This document shows positions 43,158-51,887 of a stretch of 64,000 nucleotides of DNA, in pieces. The stretch covers positions 1 to 64,000 of the forward strand of contig JAYONB010000008.1 in assembly GCA_038121105.1 (NCBI GenBank). Reading direction: 5' to 3'. Made by a program: the position numbers and the translations under genes. The DNA comes from CALJDF01 sp038121105. Its GTDB lineage: Bacteria; Pseudomonadota; Alphaproteobacteria; SHVP01. The first letter of the stretch is position 1, and every line of letters starts with the position of its first letter. The notes beneath the pieces are model-generated. The model did not search any database. It saw nothing but the letters and a program-made list of their open reading frames with translations, and had not been told where the DNA came from.

Positions 43158-44294
43158 ATGTCTGTAACCGTGGTCCAGTCAGACGCGTCGATCGAGCGTC
43201 ATACCGACCACTATTTCAATCGAACAAAACAGGTCGTGCGTCGGTTCGGTGACAAGCGCGTCACCTATGCCGTTTTCATGCGTCGCCCGGTCTTGTTTAC
43301 GCCGCGCCTAATGGTTGAGGCGTTGGAGGCTGTGGCCAAACGGCGTGGTGTCCAGTTCAAAATCGAACAGCGCTACAAAGAGGGTGACTGGGTCGGTGCG
43401 GGCGACCCGCTTCTTTACATAACTGGCGCGCTCGCCGAACTCGTCGAACTCGAAACGCTGTATTTGCAGCAACTTGGACCGGCTTGCGTTGCAGCCTACA
43501 ACGCGTATTCGATGTGTCGCGACCTGCCGAAGGTTGCCTTTTTGGCGATGGATGCGCGCCATTGTGCGGGTGCGGAAATGGCTGAGATGATGGCCTATGC
43601 GGCCAGCGTCGGATCCAATGCTGCGAAGGCGGAAGTCGGCGCTGTCGGGTTTGTCGGCAACGCCACGGATGCCACCGCGCACTATTTCGGGAATGCCGGT
43701 GGAAGGGGGACGATGCCTCATGCCCTTATCGGGTATGCCGGGTCGACGGTGCGCGCCGCCGAGATGTTTCACGAGACTTTCCCCGACGACCCGATGACGA
43801 TCTTGGTCGACTATTTCGGCCAAGAGGTTTCCGATGCCGTCGCCGTCTGTCGCCGGTTTCCCGATTTAGCGGCCACCGGTCGCCTTTCCGTGCGGTTGGA
43901 TACCCACGGAGGGCGGTTCGTCGAGGGCCTTGATCCTCAGGCATCCTATGCCGTCCTCGAGCGTCACGTGCCCAAGAGTACACGGCAATATCGCTCCGAA
44001 CCCGAGCTTAGATGGCTGGTCGGGACCGGCGTCACGGCTGCTGCGATTTACCGCGTCCGTGAGGCCTTGGACGAGGCCGGTTTCGAAAAAGTCGGCATCG
44101 TCGCCAGTTCCGGGTTCGGACCGGCCAAATGCAAAGTCATGGCCAGCGTGAATGCGCCGATCGACGTCATCGGCACGGGTTCGTTCCTTCCGGAACGTTG
44201 GGATGAGACCTATGCGACCGCGGACGTAATCGAATATGACGGAAAGCCGTCGGTCAAAGTAGGCCGCGAATTCTTGCTCCGCCAAGCCGACTAG
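43158..44294 (+). CDS. Nicotinate phosphoribosyltransferase
   Basis: A 378-residue member of the NAPRTase/NAMPT family, short relative to E. coli PncB. Seen are RHTDHYFNRTKQVV, ELVELETLYLQQLGPACVA, MDARHCAGAEMAEMMAYAAS, GAVGFVGNATDATA and RGTMPHALIGYAGS, with the GTxPHA block and a phosphate-binding GTGSFLP near the end. It should make nicotinate mononucleotide from nicotinate and PRPP for the NAD salvage pathway. nadE lies 2.1 kb downstream, beyond two opposing reductase genes. Its stop overlaps that of the convergent reductase at CTAG. Confidence 0.85.
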   Translation: MSVTVVQSDASIERHTDHYFNRTKQVVRRFGDKRVTYAVFMRRPVLFTPRLMVEALEAVAKRRGVQFKIEQRYKEGDWVGAGDPLLYITGALAELVELETLYLQQLGPACVAAYNAYSMCRDLPKVAFLAMDARHCAGAEMAEMMAYAASVGSNAAKAEVGAVGFVGNATDATAHYFGNAGGRGTMPHALIGYAGSTVRAAEMFHETFPDDPMTILVDYFGQEVSDAVAVCRRFPDLAATGRLSVRLDTHGGRFVEGLDPQASYAVLERHVPKSTRQYRSEPELRWLVGTGVTAAAIYRVREALDEAGFEKVGIVASSGFGPAKCKVMASVNAPIDVIGTGSFLPERWDETYATADVIEYDGKPSVKVGREFLLRQAD

Positions 44295-45334
44295 ATATCG
44301 TCGAGCCGGATCAGTTGCTTGCCGGTGTTGCCGCCCTGCAGCATCGAGATGAAGGCCCCCGGCGCCCGGTCGATCCCCTCCGCAATCGTCTCGCGGTAGT
44401 GGATTTTACCCTCCGCGAGCCATCCGGCGATCGCCTTGCGTGCCTCATCGGCACGGTCTTCATAATCGTAGACGATGAACCCTTTGGTCATCGCGCGTGC
44501 GGTCATCAAAAGGCCCGTGTCATCAGGCTTATACTGTGCCTCCGGCAAATTGTTCTGGCTGATGTTCCCGACCAGTACGATCCGAGCATCACGCGCCAGA
44601 TGGTGCAGGATGGCATGGGCGATATCGCCGCCGACGTTGTCGAAGTGCACGTTGATGCGGTCGGGACAATGACGTCGTAGGTCGCCCAGAAGGTCGTCGG
44701 TGGTGCGGTAATTGATGCCGCCGTCGAAACCTAACTCGCCCGTCACGTGGTCCAGCTTTTCATCGCGACCCGCAATCCCTATGACCCGGCATCCCCTGAT
44801 CTTTGCCAGTTGGCCTGCCAGCGACCCAACAGCCCCACCGGCGCCTGTGACGACAACCGTTTCGCCCGGTTGCGGGTCGCACACCTCGAGCAGCGCGAAG
44901 TAAGCCGTCACCCCGGGGAACCCGAGGATCCCGAGCGAGGTGGAGATCGGCGCGATGTCGGGGTCTACCTTGGTGATTCCCGGCGCGTACTCGGCGCGCT
45001 CGGTACTGCCGTCCGAGACGGCATAGGTCTGCCAGCCGAGCATCCCTTCCACATAATCTCCGGCCCTATAGTCCGGGTGGTTCGATTGAACGACTTCACC
45101 CACCATACGACCTTTGATGACGTCGCCAAGGTCGAGCGTCTTGCCGTAGCCCGATCCCGCGTCCAGGCGCATACGTTGAAATGGATCGGCTGATAAATAA
45201 TGGGCGCGCACCAATAGTTCGCCGGGCCCCGGTTCGGGCACCGGGTCGTCGACTAACCGAAAATCTTCTTCAACCGGCATGCCCTTGGGGCGGCGAGCCA
45301 GAACGACTTTGCGGTTGCGATTAGGTAGGGCCAT
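44291..45334 (-). CDS. NADPH-dependent MDR oxidoreductase (CurA/leukotriene B4 dehydrogenase-like), copy 1
   Basis: A 347-residue zinc-free medium-chain reductase. KVVLARRPKGMPVEEDFRL opens the protein, followed by AHYLSADPFQRMR, the NADPH loop VVVTGAGGAVGSLAGQLAK near residue 155, and VHFDNVGGDIAHAIL, typical of the CurA/PTGR group that reduces 2-alkenals and enones. I chose the ATG at 45334; a TTG one codon upstream is also possible. A paralogue with the same layout lies immediately upstream on the same strand, so this is a tandem pair. Confidence 0.88.
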   Translation of the reverse strand: MALPNRNRKVVLARRPKGMPVEEDFRLVDDPVPEPGPGELLVRAHYLSADPFQRMRLDAGSGYGKTLDLGDVIKGRMVGEVVQSNHPDYRAGDYVEGMLGWQTYAVSDGSTERAEYAPGITKVDPDIAPISTSLGILGFPGVTAYFALLEVCDPQPGETVVVTGAGGAVGSLAGQLAKIRGCRVIGIAGRDEKLDHVTGELGFDGGINYRTTDDLLGDLRRHCPDRINVHFDNVGGDIAHAILHHLARDARIVLVGNISQNNLPEAQYKPDDTGLLMTARAMTKGFIVYDYEDRADEARKAIAGWLAEGKIHYRETIAEGIDRAPGAFISMLQGGNTGKQLIRLDDI

Positions 45335-45338
45335 CAAC

Positions 45339-46367
45339 TCACTCGTCGCTAATCTTGATCAGGCGTTTGCCGAAATTCTTCCCCTCGAGAAGGCCGATGA
45401 ACGCTGCAGGGGCATTCCGCAACCCCTCGACGATATCCTCTTTATAGGTGATCTCGCCGCTTGCCAGCCACGTAGAAAGGTTCTTTAGGCCCTCCGGATA
45501 GCGTTCGAGGTAGTCGAAGACGATGAAGCCTTCGATCCGACTCCGAGTCATGAGAATCTTCGTCAGGTTGCGCGGCCCCATCTCCTGTTTCGACGCGTTG
45601 TACAGCGAGATTTGGCCGCACAGAACGATGCGTGCGCGCAGCGCGAGATTGTCGAAAACGGCGTCGGTGACCGGCCCGCCGACGTTGTCGAAATAGACGT
45701 TCACCCCGCTTGGTGCAGCCTCACGCACCGCCGCGCTCAGGTCTTCATTGGTTCGATAGTTGATCGCCGCGTCGTAACCGAGCGTCTCGACGATGTAGCG
45801 GGCTTTTTCGTCGGTTCCGACAACGCCGACCGTTCTGCACCCTTCGCGCTTGGCAAGTTGTCCGACCAATGATCCCACCGCGCCAGATGCCGCCGAAACC
45901 ACCACGGTGTCGCCCTTCTGGGGTTTTCCGAGGTCGAACAAACCGAAATAGGCTGTTAGGCCCGGCATGCCCAAAACACCAAGCGCAGTGGAAATCGGCG
46001 CCAGCGCAGGATCGACGATTCGTAGGTGCTTTGGTTTGACGGTGGCAAACGATTGCCAACCCAGAAGGCCCTCGACAATCGTGCCATCCGGCATTTCCGG
46101 TACATCGGATCGAACGACCCGCCCCACAGTGCCCCCGCCCATGACCGCATCGATTTCGACCGGCGGAATGTAGGACTTTGTGTCGTTCATCCGGCCGCGC
46201 ATGTAGGGATCGAGGGAAAGATAGAGGTTCTGCACCAAAACGGTACCGGCCGCGGGCTCGGGCACCGGCACCGGCGTTTCAACGATCCTGAAATCGGCCT
46301 CCGTGGGCGCCCCTTTGGGTCGCCGGGCAAGGAGGACTTGGATATTCGTGTCGGTCTGGGAACTCAT
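45339..46367 (-). CDS. NADPH-dependent MDR oxidoreductase (CurA-like), copy 2
   Basis: A 342-residue paralogue of the neighbouring gene: QVLLARRPKGAPTEADFRI, NLYLSLDPYMRGRM, VVVSAASGAVGSLVGQLAK near residue 152, and VYFDNVGGPVTDAVF. It contains the DPYMRGRM block typical of CurA/PTGR enzymes, where copy 1 reads DPFQRMR. The two copies are clearly diverged at sequence level, so the duplication is probably old or the pair arose by separate acquisition. The likely role is detoxifying reactive enones. It ends about 4 bases before the copy 1 ATG. Confidence 0.9.
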   Translation of the reverse strand: MSSQTDTNIQVLLARRPKGAPTEADFRIVETPVPVPEPAAGTVLVQNLYLSLDPYMRGRMNDTKSYIPPVEIDAVMGGGTVGRVVRSDVPEMPDGTIVEGLLGWQSFATVKPKHLRIVDPALAPISTALGVLGMPGLTAYFGLFDLGKPQKGDTVVVSAASGAVGSLVGQLAKREGCRTVGVVGTDEKARYIVETLGYDAAINYRTNEDLSAAVREAAPSGVNVYFDNVGGPVTDAVFDNLALRARIVLCGQISLYNASKQEMGPRNLTKILMTRSRIEGFIVFDYLERYPEGLKNLSTWLASGEITYKEDIVEGLRNAPAAFIGLLEGKNFGKRLIKISDE

Positions 46368-46448
46368 CTCATCTCCGCCGTTGTCCCCTCGGGAGGACTA
46401 CACTATAGGTCATGCTCCGGGCGCGCTCGCGCTATGGGTCTCCCAGAA

Positions 46449-48107
46449 ATGACTGATCAACTCAATATTTGCCTCGCCCAACTTAATCCCACCGTCGGTG
46501 ATCTACCTGGGAACGTCGCCAAGCTGCGCGACGTGGCTAACGCAGCGGGGGAGTCTGGCGCAAATCTCATTGTCACAAGCGAACTCTTCCTGTGCGGCTA
46601 TCCGCCCGAAGACTTGGTACGACGGCAGTCTTTTCTGGACGGCGTCAAACAGGCGGTTTCGGATCTTGCGGCAACGACGGCAAACGGCACCGCCATTCTC
46701 CTCGGGGCGCCCTGGCAGGATGGCGAGAGGGTGTATAACGCTGCACTGTTGCTCTCAGAGGGTGCGGTAACCGCGGCGCGCTACAAATCGGACCTACCCA
46801 ACTACGGCGTCTTTGATGAAAAACGCGTCTTCGATGCCGGTGACTTGCCCGGCCCGATTCAATTCAAAGGTATTCGCCTCGGTGTCTTGATCTGCGAGGA
46901 CATGTGGAAACCCGATGTCGCGCAATGCCTTGCCGAAACCGGGGCCGAGGTTCTCGTGGTTTTGAACGGATCGCCCTTCGAACTCGACAAGTGGGAGGAG
47001 CGGGACGGGCTTGCCAGGGACCGTGTACGGGAAACCGGCCTGCCGCTGGTCTATGTCAATCAAGTCGGGGGCCAGGACGAATTGGTCTTCGATGGTCGCT
47101 CGTTTGCCCTAAATGGGGATGGGACCGGGGCGGTGCTGATGTCGCCGTGGGAAGAGGCCACAACGCACGTCAACCTGGTACGGCACAGCGATGCGTGGCG
47201 ATTCGACGAAGGCCCGATGCATCGGCCCGATGATCGTCTCGCCAACGTCTATCACGCGATGGTTCTGGGGCTCCGCGACTACGTCAATAAGAACGGGTTT
47301 CCCGGTGTTCTCCTCGGAATGTCCGGCGGGATCGACTCGGCGCTTTCCGCGGTGGTCGCTGTCGACGCCCTGGGCCCCGATCGTGTGCATTGCGTATTGC
47401 TTCCATCCAAATACACGTCAAAGGCCAGCATCAACGATGCTTTGGATTGTTGCACCCGTATCGGATGCCGGGCCGACACCGTGCCGATCGAACCGGCGAT
47501 CGCGGCTTTCGACGCAATGTTGGCTTCGTCGTTCGAGGGGCGGGAGCCAGACGAGACCGAAGAGAACATTCAGGCGCGCGCGCGTGGCGTCACGCTGATG
47601 GCACTCAGCAACAAGTTCGGATCGATGGTCCTCACCACTGGAAACAAATCCGAAATGTCGGTCGGTTACGCGACACTCTATGGCGACATGTGTGGCGGTT
47701 ACTCCGTCCTGAAAGACATATATAAAACAATGGTTTATGACCTATCTCGGTGGCGCAACGAAAACCCGGTGGGCTACGGAATGTGCCCCACTGGTGCACC
47801 GGTGCCAGAGAACATCATTACCAAGGCGCCCTCGGCCGAACTACGACCGGATCAGACCGATCAAGACTCGCTGCCGCCGTATGATGCACTTGACGACATC
47901 TTGACCGGCTTGGTCGAGGAAGAACGCAGCCTGGCCGACATCGTTGCAAAGGGACACGACGCGGCGACGGTCCGGCGAATTGCGCGCCTCTTATTCGTTG
48001 CGGAATACAAGCGGCGGCAAGCCCCGCCCGGCGTCAAAATCACGCGGCGTTCTTTTGGTCGAGATCGGCGCTATCCCATTACGAACCGCTTTGTCGAACA
48101 GGTATAG
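46449..48107 (+). CDS. nadE: Glutamine-dependent NAD+ synthase
   Basis: About 552 residues, with an N-terminal nitrilase-like glutaminase domain (LNICLAQLNPTVGDLPGNV; Glu in VTSELFLCGYP; Lys in YKSDLPNYGVFDEKR; Cys in LICEDMW) and a C-terminal ammonia-dependent synthetase domain (LLGMSGGIDSALSAVVAVD near residue 295, LTTGNKSEMSVGYATLYGDM). It amidates deamido-NAD. An in-frame ATG at 46434 is an alternative start. The much longer upstream reading frame (to 46026) runs antisense inside the reductase gene and is not part of the protein. Confidence 0.95.
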   Translation: MTDQLNICLAQLNPTVGDLPGNVAKLRDVANAAGESGANLIVTSELFLCGYPPEDLVRRQSFLDGVKQAVSDLAATTANGTAILLGAPWQDGERVYNAALLLSEGAVTAARYKSDLPNYGVFDEKRVFDAGDLPGPIQFKGIRLGVLICEDMWKPDVAQCLAETGAEVLVVLNGSPFELDKWEERDGLARDRVRETGLPLVYVNQVGGQDELVFDGRSFALNGDGTGAVLMSPWEEATTHVNLVRHSDAWRFDEGPMHRPDDRLANVYHAMVLGLRDYVNKNGFPGVLLGMSGGIDSALSAVVAVDALGPDRVHCVLLPSKYTSKASINDALDCCTRIGCRADTVPIEPAIAAFDAMLASSFEGREPDETEENIQARARGVTLMALSNKFGSMVLTTGNKSEMSVGYATLYGDMCGGYSVLKDIYKTMVYDLSRWRNENPVGYGMCPTGAPVPENIITKAPSAELRPDQTDQDSLPPYDALDDILTGLVEEERSLADIVAKGHDAATVRRIARLLFVAEYKRRQAPPGVKITRRSFGRDRRYPITNRFVEQV

Positions 48108-48148
48108 CCCCGTCTGCTCGCGTACTGACGAGGCACCTCGAGGAACCG

Positions 48149-49534
48149 ATGTCTTTTGCACTTCATAATTCCGCTGCGCGGAAGAAAGTGGATTTCAAGC
48201 CGATCGATCCGGAACACGTCCGCATCTACGCGTGCGGCCCCACCGTCTACGACCTCGCGCATGTTGGTAACGCGCGGATGATGGTCGTCTTCGACCTCAT
48301 CGTGCGGGTTCTTCGTGACGCGTTTCCCAAGGTTACCTACGTCCGCAATATCACCGACGTTGACGACAAGATTAACGCCGCGGCGAATGACCAGGGGCTC
48401 TCTATCGACCTCATCACCTCGCGGACCACGAAGGCGATGCACGAGGACATGGCGGCACTCGGCGTCTTGCCGCCTGATATCGAGCCGCGGGCGACTGATC
48501 ACATTGCGCCGATGGTGACGATGATCGAGAGGCTGATCGAGAGTGATCATGCCTACGCCGCCGAAGGGCATGTGCTCTTCTCGGTCGCCTCAATGCCCGA
48601 GTATGGCCGTTTCTCGGGGCGAGACCGTGACGAACAAATTGCCGGCGCGCGCGTCGATGTGGCGCCGTATAAGCGTGACCCCGCGGATTTTGTACTGTGG
48701 AAACCATCTGACGAGACCCAGCCGGGTTGGGACAGCCCCTGGGGACGCGGTCGTCCGGGTTGGCATATCGAATGCTCGGCGATGAGCGAGGTCTATCTCG
48801 GAAAAACCTTCGATATTCACGGCGGCGGCCTGGACCTCATATTTCCGCATCATGAGAATGAAATTGCCCAGAGCGTCTGCGCCCACGAAGGCGCACCACT
48901 AGCCAACTATTGGCTCCATAACGGCATGGTGATTATCGAAGGCCAGAAGATGTCGAAGTCATTGGGCAACTTCGTTGTCGTGCGGGATGCGCTAAAGCAT
49001 TGGCGCGGCGAAGAGATCAGGTGGCTCCTGCTCTCAGCACACTACCGCCAGCCGCTCGATTGGACCGAGCAGGGGCTCAAACAGGCGCGCACGAACCTCG
49101 ACCGGATCTACAACGCGCTCCGGCGAAGTGATGATGATCGCTCGGATGCGGAACCGGACAAAGATCTAGGTCGTGTTCGGGCCGCGCTGCGCGATGATTT
49201 CAATACCCCGCTCGCCCTCTCCGAGTTGATGGCGCTTGCCGGTCGTCTCAATCGCAGCACGGACGCGGACGAACGTATCGCGTTGGTTGCGGCGATCCGG
49301 GAGGCAGGCGATCTGTTGGGGTTCGTCCAAGAAGAGGCCGAGTCCTGGTTTCAGACCGGTACGGGCGAACTCGATGCCGATGCTATCGATCAACTCATCG
49401 CCGAGCGGAAAGCCGCACGCGAATCGAAAGATTTCGCGACGTCGGATCGGATTCGAGATGACCTCCTGGCCCAAGGCGTGGTTCTCGAGGACGGCCCAGA
49501 AGGGACGACCTGGCGCTACCAGGCGGACGGCTAA
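48149..49534 (+). CDS. cysS: Cysteinyl-tRNA synthetase
   Basis: A 461-residue class I synthetase. VRIYACGPTVYDLAHVGNAR holds the zinc Cys and the HIGH-equivalent (HVGN), followed by VRNITDVDDKI. GRPGWHIECSAM and DIHGGGLDLIFPHHENEIAQS carry the remaining zinc ligands, and KMSKSLGNFV is the KMSKS loop. Length is normal. Its last base is the first base of the trmJ ATG (TAATG), so the two are coupled. Confidence 0.97.
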   Translation: MSFALHNSAARKKVDFKPIDPEHVRIYACGPTVYDLAHVGNARMMVVFDLIVRVLRDAFPKVTYVRNITDVDDKINAAANDQGLSIDLITSRTTKAMHEDMAALGVLPPDIEPRATDHIAPMVTMIERLIESDHAYAAEGHVLFSVASMPEYGRFSGRDRDEQIAGARVDVAPYKRDPADFVLWKPSDETQPGWDSPWGRGRPGWHIECSAMSEVYLGKTFDIHGGGLDLIFPHHENEIAQSVCAHEGAPLANYWLHNGMVIIEGQKMSKSLGNFVVVRDALKHWRGEEIRWLLLSAHYRQPLDWTEQGLKQARTNLDRIYNALRRSDDDRSDAEPDKDLGRVRAALRDDFNTPLALSELMALAGRLNRSTDADERIALVAAIREAGDLLGFVQEEAESWFQTGTGELDADAIDQLIAERKAARESKDFATSDRIRDDLLAQGVVLEDGPEGTTWRYQADG

Positions 49535-50310
49535 TGGCGGGCACCGATCGGTCAAAGCCGGTTCGCGCGGGCGGACCAGCCATCGTGTTGGTGCATCCGC
49601 AACTGGGCGAGAATGTCGGTGCCGCGGCCCGCGCCATGCTGAATTTTGGTCTGTCCGAACTGCGCCTCGTCGCGCCCCGTGACGGATGGCCAAACGACAA
49701 AGCCGTGGCTGCCGCGTCCGGTGCCGATTCGGTAATCGAGGGCGTGCGGGTCTTTCAGACCACGCGTGAAGCCGTTGCCGACCTGCAAGAAGTCTACGCG
49801 ATGACAGCTCGCCAGCGCGATCTTCGCAAGGACGTCGTGACCCCGGAACATGCGGCGAGGGCAATCCACTCTTCGCTCTCTGGCGACCAAAAGTGCGGCG
49901 TGATGTTCGGGCCCGAGCGGGCCGGGCTTGAAAACGACGATCTGTCGCTGGCCGATCGAATCATCAATATCCCGACAAATCCCGGGTTCTCTTCGCTGAA
50001 CCTCGCGCAAGCCGTTCTTTTGTTCGGGTACGAGTACCTCAGGGCGGCCGATCAAACGCCGCCGCTCCAGCACAATGATGGCGACAGTTTTCCTGCCACC
50101 AAGGCCGATCTGACTCTTCTCTTCGACCACCTTGAGGGCGAGTTGCGGACCTCCGGGTTTTTGTTTCCGCCCGAAAAGGCCCCGACCATGGTGCGGAACA
50201 TCCGCGCTCTATTGCAGCGCGCGCGGCTAACCGAACAAGAGGTCAGAACCCTGCGCGGCATCGTCTCCTCGCTTTCGACCGCCCGTCAGACCGGCCCAAA
50301 AGGCCAATAG
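49534..50310 (+). CDS. trmJ: tRNA/rRNA methyltransferase TrmJ
   Basis: A 258-residue SPOUT-family methyltransferase. The characteristic motifs are IVLVHPQLGENVGAAARAMLNFG (motif 1), CGVMFGPERAGLENDDLSLAD (motif 2) and INIPTNPGFSSLNLAQAVLLFGYE (motif 3), which form the SAM-binding trefoil knot. TrmJ makes 2'-O-methyl at position 32 of some tRNAs. The C-terminal extension after residue 190 fits TrmJ. It overlaps the cysS stop by one base. Confidence 0.92.
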   Translation: MAGTDRSKPVRAGGPAIVLVHPQLGENVGAAARAMLNFGLSELRLVAPRDGWPNDKAVAAASGADSVIEGVRVFQTTREAVADLQEVYAMTARQRDLRKDVVTPEHAARAIHSSLSGDQKCGVMFGPERAGLENDDLSLADRIINIPTNPGFSSLNLAQAVLLFGYEYLRAADQTPPLQHNDGDSFPATKADLTLLFDHLEGELRTSGFLFPPEKAPTMVRNIRALLQRARLTEQEVRTLRGIVSSLSTARQTGPKGQ

Positions 50311-50410
50311 AGGGGCTATGCCGATGCCGTCCGGACCGGCCTGGCTACGTGGCTTTATTAACTCATTGAAAAATAACAAGAAAATAGCGCTGCTGGCGGC
50401 CGCACAACGT

Positions 50411-50438
50411 TTGACACCGACAAGCGCGGCGCTATAGT
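50411..50438 (+). promoter_or_regulatory. Promoter of rpsD
   Basis: TTGACA (50411-50416) and TATAGT (50433-50438) are 16 bases apart, close to consensus, 52-67 bases before the possible rpsD starts. The region just upstream, around 50355-50385, is AT-rich and could be an UP element. Confidence 0.8.
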
Positions 50439-50504
50439 ACGCCGCTTCCAAGGGCGGCTGCTTCCGGGCGGCCGTCTTCGTATGTGGGAATGGCGAAGCG
50501 CGAA

Positions 50505-51122
50505 ATGACCAAACGACTGAAATCCAAATACAAAATCAACCGCCGGCTTGGCGAGAACCTCTGGGGCCGTCCCAAGAGCCCCGTCAACCGTCGTGAATAC
50601 GGCCCTGGACAGCACGGCCAGCGTCGGCGCAAGCCTTCGGATTTCGGCATTCAGTTGATGGCCAAACAGCGGCTGCGCGGCTATTACGGAAACATCACCG
50701 AGAAACAGTTCCGTCGCATCTACGCCGAAGCCTCCCGCAAACGTGGCGATACCTCGGAGATGCTGATTGGTTTGTTGGAGCGGCGCCTTGATGCCGTCGT
50801 CTACCGGATGAAGTTCGTGCCGACGGTTTTCGCGGCGCGGCAGTTCGTCAATCACGGCCACGTCATGGTCAACGGTCGGCGCGTCAATATTCCCAGCTAT
50901 CAGGTCCGCGAAGGCGATGTCATCGAAGTGCGCGAGCGGTCCAAGCAGCTTGGCATCGTGCTGGAAGCGATCGACCTGCCGGAACGCGATGTGCCGGATT
51001 ATCTCGAGGTCGATCACGCCAAGATGAAGGGCACCTTTGTTCGGGTGCCAAAATTGGCGGATGTGCCTTACCCGGTCATGATGGAACCGAACCTCGTCGT
51101 CGAGTACTACTCCTCGCATTAA
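50505..51122 (+). CDS. rpsD: 30S ribosomal protein S4
   Basis: A 205-residue S4. SKYKINRRLGENLWGRPKSP and NRREYGPGQHGQRRRKPSD mark the family, and the S4 RNA-binding domain (LERRLDAVVYRMKF, FVNHGHVMVNGRRVNIPSY) lies near residues 90-150. It starts 16S rRNA assembly and may repress its own synthesis. I chose the ATG at 50505 because it matches the family N-terminus (MTKRL). ATG 50490 and GTG 50484 are in-frame alternatives, and none has a well-placed ribosome site. It has its own promoter and a strong terminator, so it forms a single-gene unit. Confidence 0.96.
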   Translation: MTKRLKSKYKINRRLGENLWGRPKSPVNRREYGPGQHGQRRRKPSDFGIQLMAKQRLRGYYGNITEKQFRRIYAEASRKRGDTSEMLIGLLERRLDAVVYRMKFVPTVFAARQFVNHGHVMVNGRRVNIPSYQVREGDVIEVRERSKQLGIVLEAIDLPERDVPDYLEVDHAKMKGTFVRVPKLADVPYPVMMEPNLVVEYYSSH

Positions 51123-51141
51123 TCTGCCGAACGGCAGGCAC

Positions 51142-51167
51142 AAAAAAGGGCGCGTCGCGCCCTTTTT
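51142..51167. terminator. Bidirectional intrinsic terminator between rpsD and grxD
   Basis: AAAAAGGGCGC-GTC-GCGCCCTTTTT is a perfect 11-bp stem counting the A/T flanks, with a 3-base loop and a T-run on each strand. It lies 20 bases after the rpsD stop and 20 bases after the grxD stop, so it can end both convergent transcripts. Confidence 0.93.
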
Positions 51168-51187
51168 CTTTGTCTTGAAAACGAGTC

Positions 51188-51532
51188 CTAGGCGTCGGCC
51201 GTTGCCGACACGATGCCCTGACCCTCAAGATACTGCTTCAGTTCACCGGTCTCGAACATCTCACGTACGATGTCGCAGCCGCCGACAAACTCGCCTTTGA
51301 CGTAAAGCTGCGGGATCGTCGGCCAGTCACTGAATTGTTTGACGCCGTCACGCAGTGACGGGTCCATAAGAACGTCGACCCCTTTGAATTTGACGCCGGA
51401 TTCGCTCAACACCTGAACCACGGCCGCAGAAAACCCGCACTGTGGGAAAATGGGCGTCCCCTTCATGTAGAGAACCACCGGGTTCTCGTCGATTTCCTGC
51501 CGGATTCGGTCAAACACCGGGTTGTCGCTCAT
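51188..51532 (-). CDS. grxD: Monothiol glutaredoxin (Grx4 type)
   Basis: A 114-residue monothiol glutaredoxin. The CGFS active site is in IFPQCGFSAAVV near residue 30, followed by LRDGVKQFSDWPTIPQLYVKGEFVGG, the glutathione-binding segment. Known members bind a bridging 2Fe-2S cluster with glutathione and pair with BolA proteins, and bolA lies 90 bases upstream on the same strand. I chose the ATG at 51532, which begins at the family N-terminus. Confidence 0.95.
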   Translation of the reverse strand: MSDNPVFDRIRQEIDENPVVLYMKGTPIFPQCGFSAAVVQVLSESGVKFKGVDVLMDPSLRDGVKQFSDWPTIPQLYVKGEFVGGCDIVREMFETGELKQYLEGQGIVSATADA

Positions 51533-51622
51533 GTCACTTTTCCTTTTACTGCCGGCCACGCCGGTTGAAGCGCTAATGTGCGCTTTCCCCGGATTATTTC
51601 AACCATAAGACCCAAAGGGGTA

Positions 51623-51859
51623 TTAGTCGGTCGGCACCGAAGTCTGAAGCGCGAGGGCGTGCAGCGCGTCGCCCATATTGCCGCGCAACGCTTGGTAGAC
51701 CATTTGGTGCTGCTGTACGCGGGTCTTTCCCACAAAGGCGTTGGAAACCACGCGGGCGGCATAATGATCGCCGTCGCCGCGAAGGTCCTCGATCGTGACC
51801 GTTGCGTCGGGAATACCTTCTTTGATCAGCCGTTGAATTTCGGCGGCGTCCATTGCCAT
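51623..51859 (-). CDS. bolA: BolA family protein
   Basis: A 78-residue BolA/IbaG-like protein. AAEIQRLIKEGIPDATVTIEDL, GDGDHYAARVVSNAFVGKTR and VQQHQMVYQALRGNMGDALHAL match the class II KH-like fold, with the conserved His that can ligate a Grx-shared 2Fe-2S cluster. GGAG eight bases before the ATG fixes the start. It lies between purL and grxD on the minus strand. The pair probably acts in Fe-S handling. Confidence 0.93.
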   Translation of the reverse strand: MAMDAAEIQRLIKEGIPDATVTIEDLRGDGDHYAARVVSNAFVGKTRVQQHQMVYQALRGNMGDALHALALQTSVPTD

Positions 51860-51887
51860 CGTCAATTCTCCAAGGTTTTCAAATCGT

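Noticed and set aside
46026..46448. Upstream extension of the nadE frame
   Set aside because: It lies antisense inside the second MDR reductase gene and has no NadE resemblance; the family N-terminus begins near 46449.
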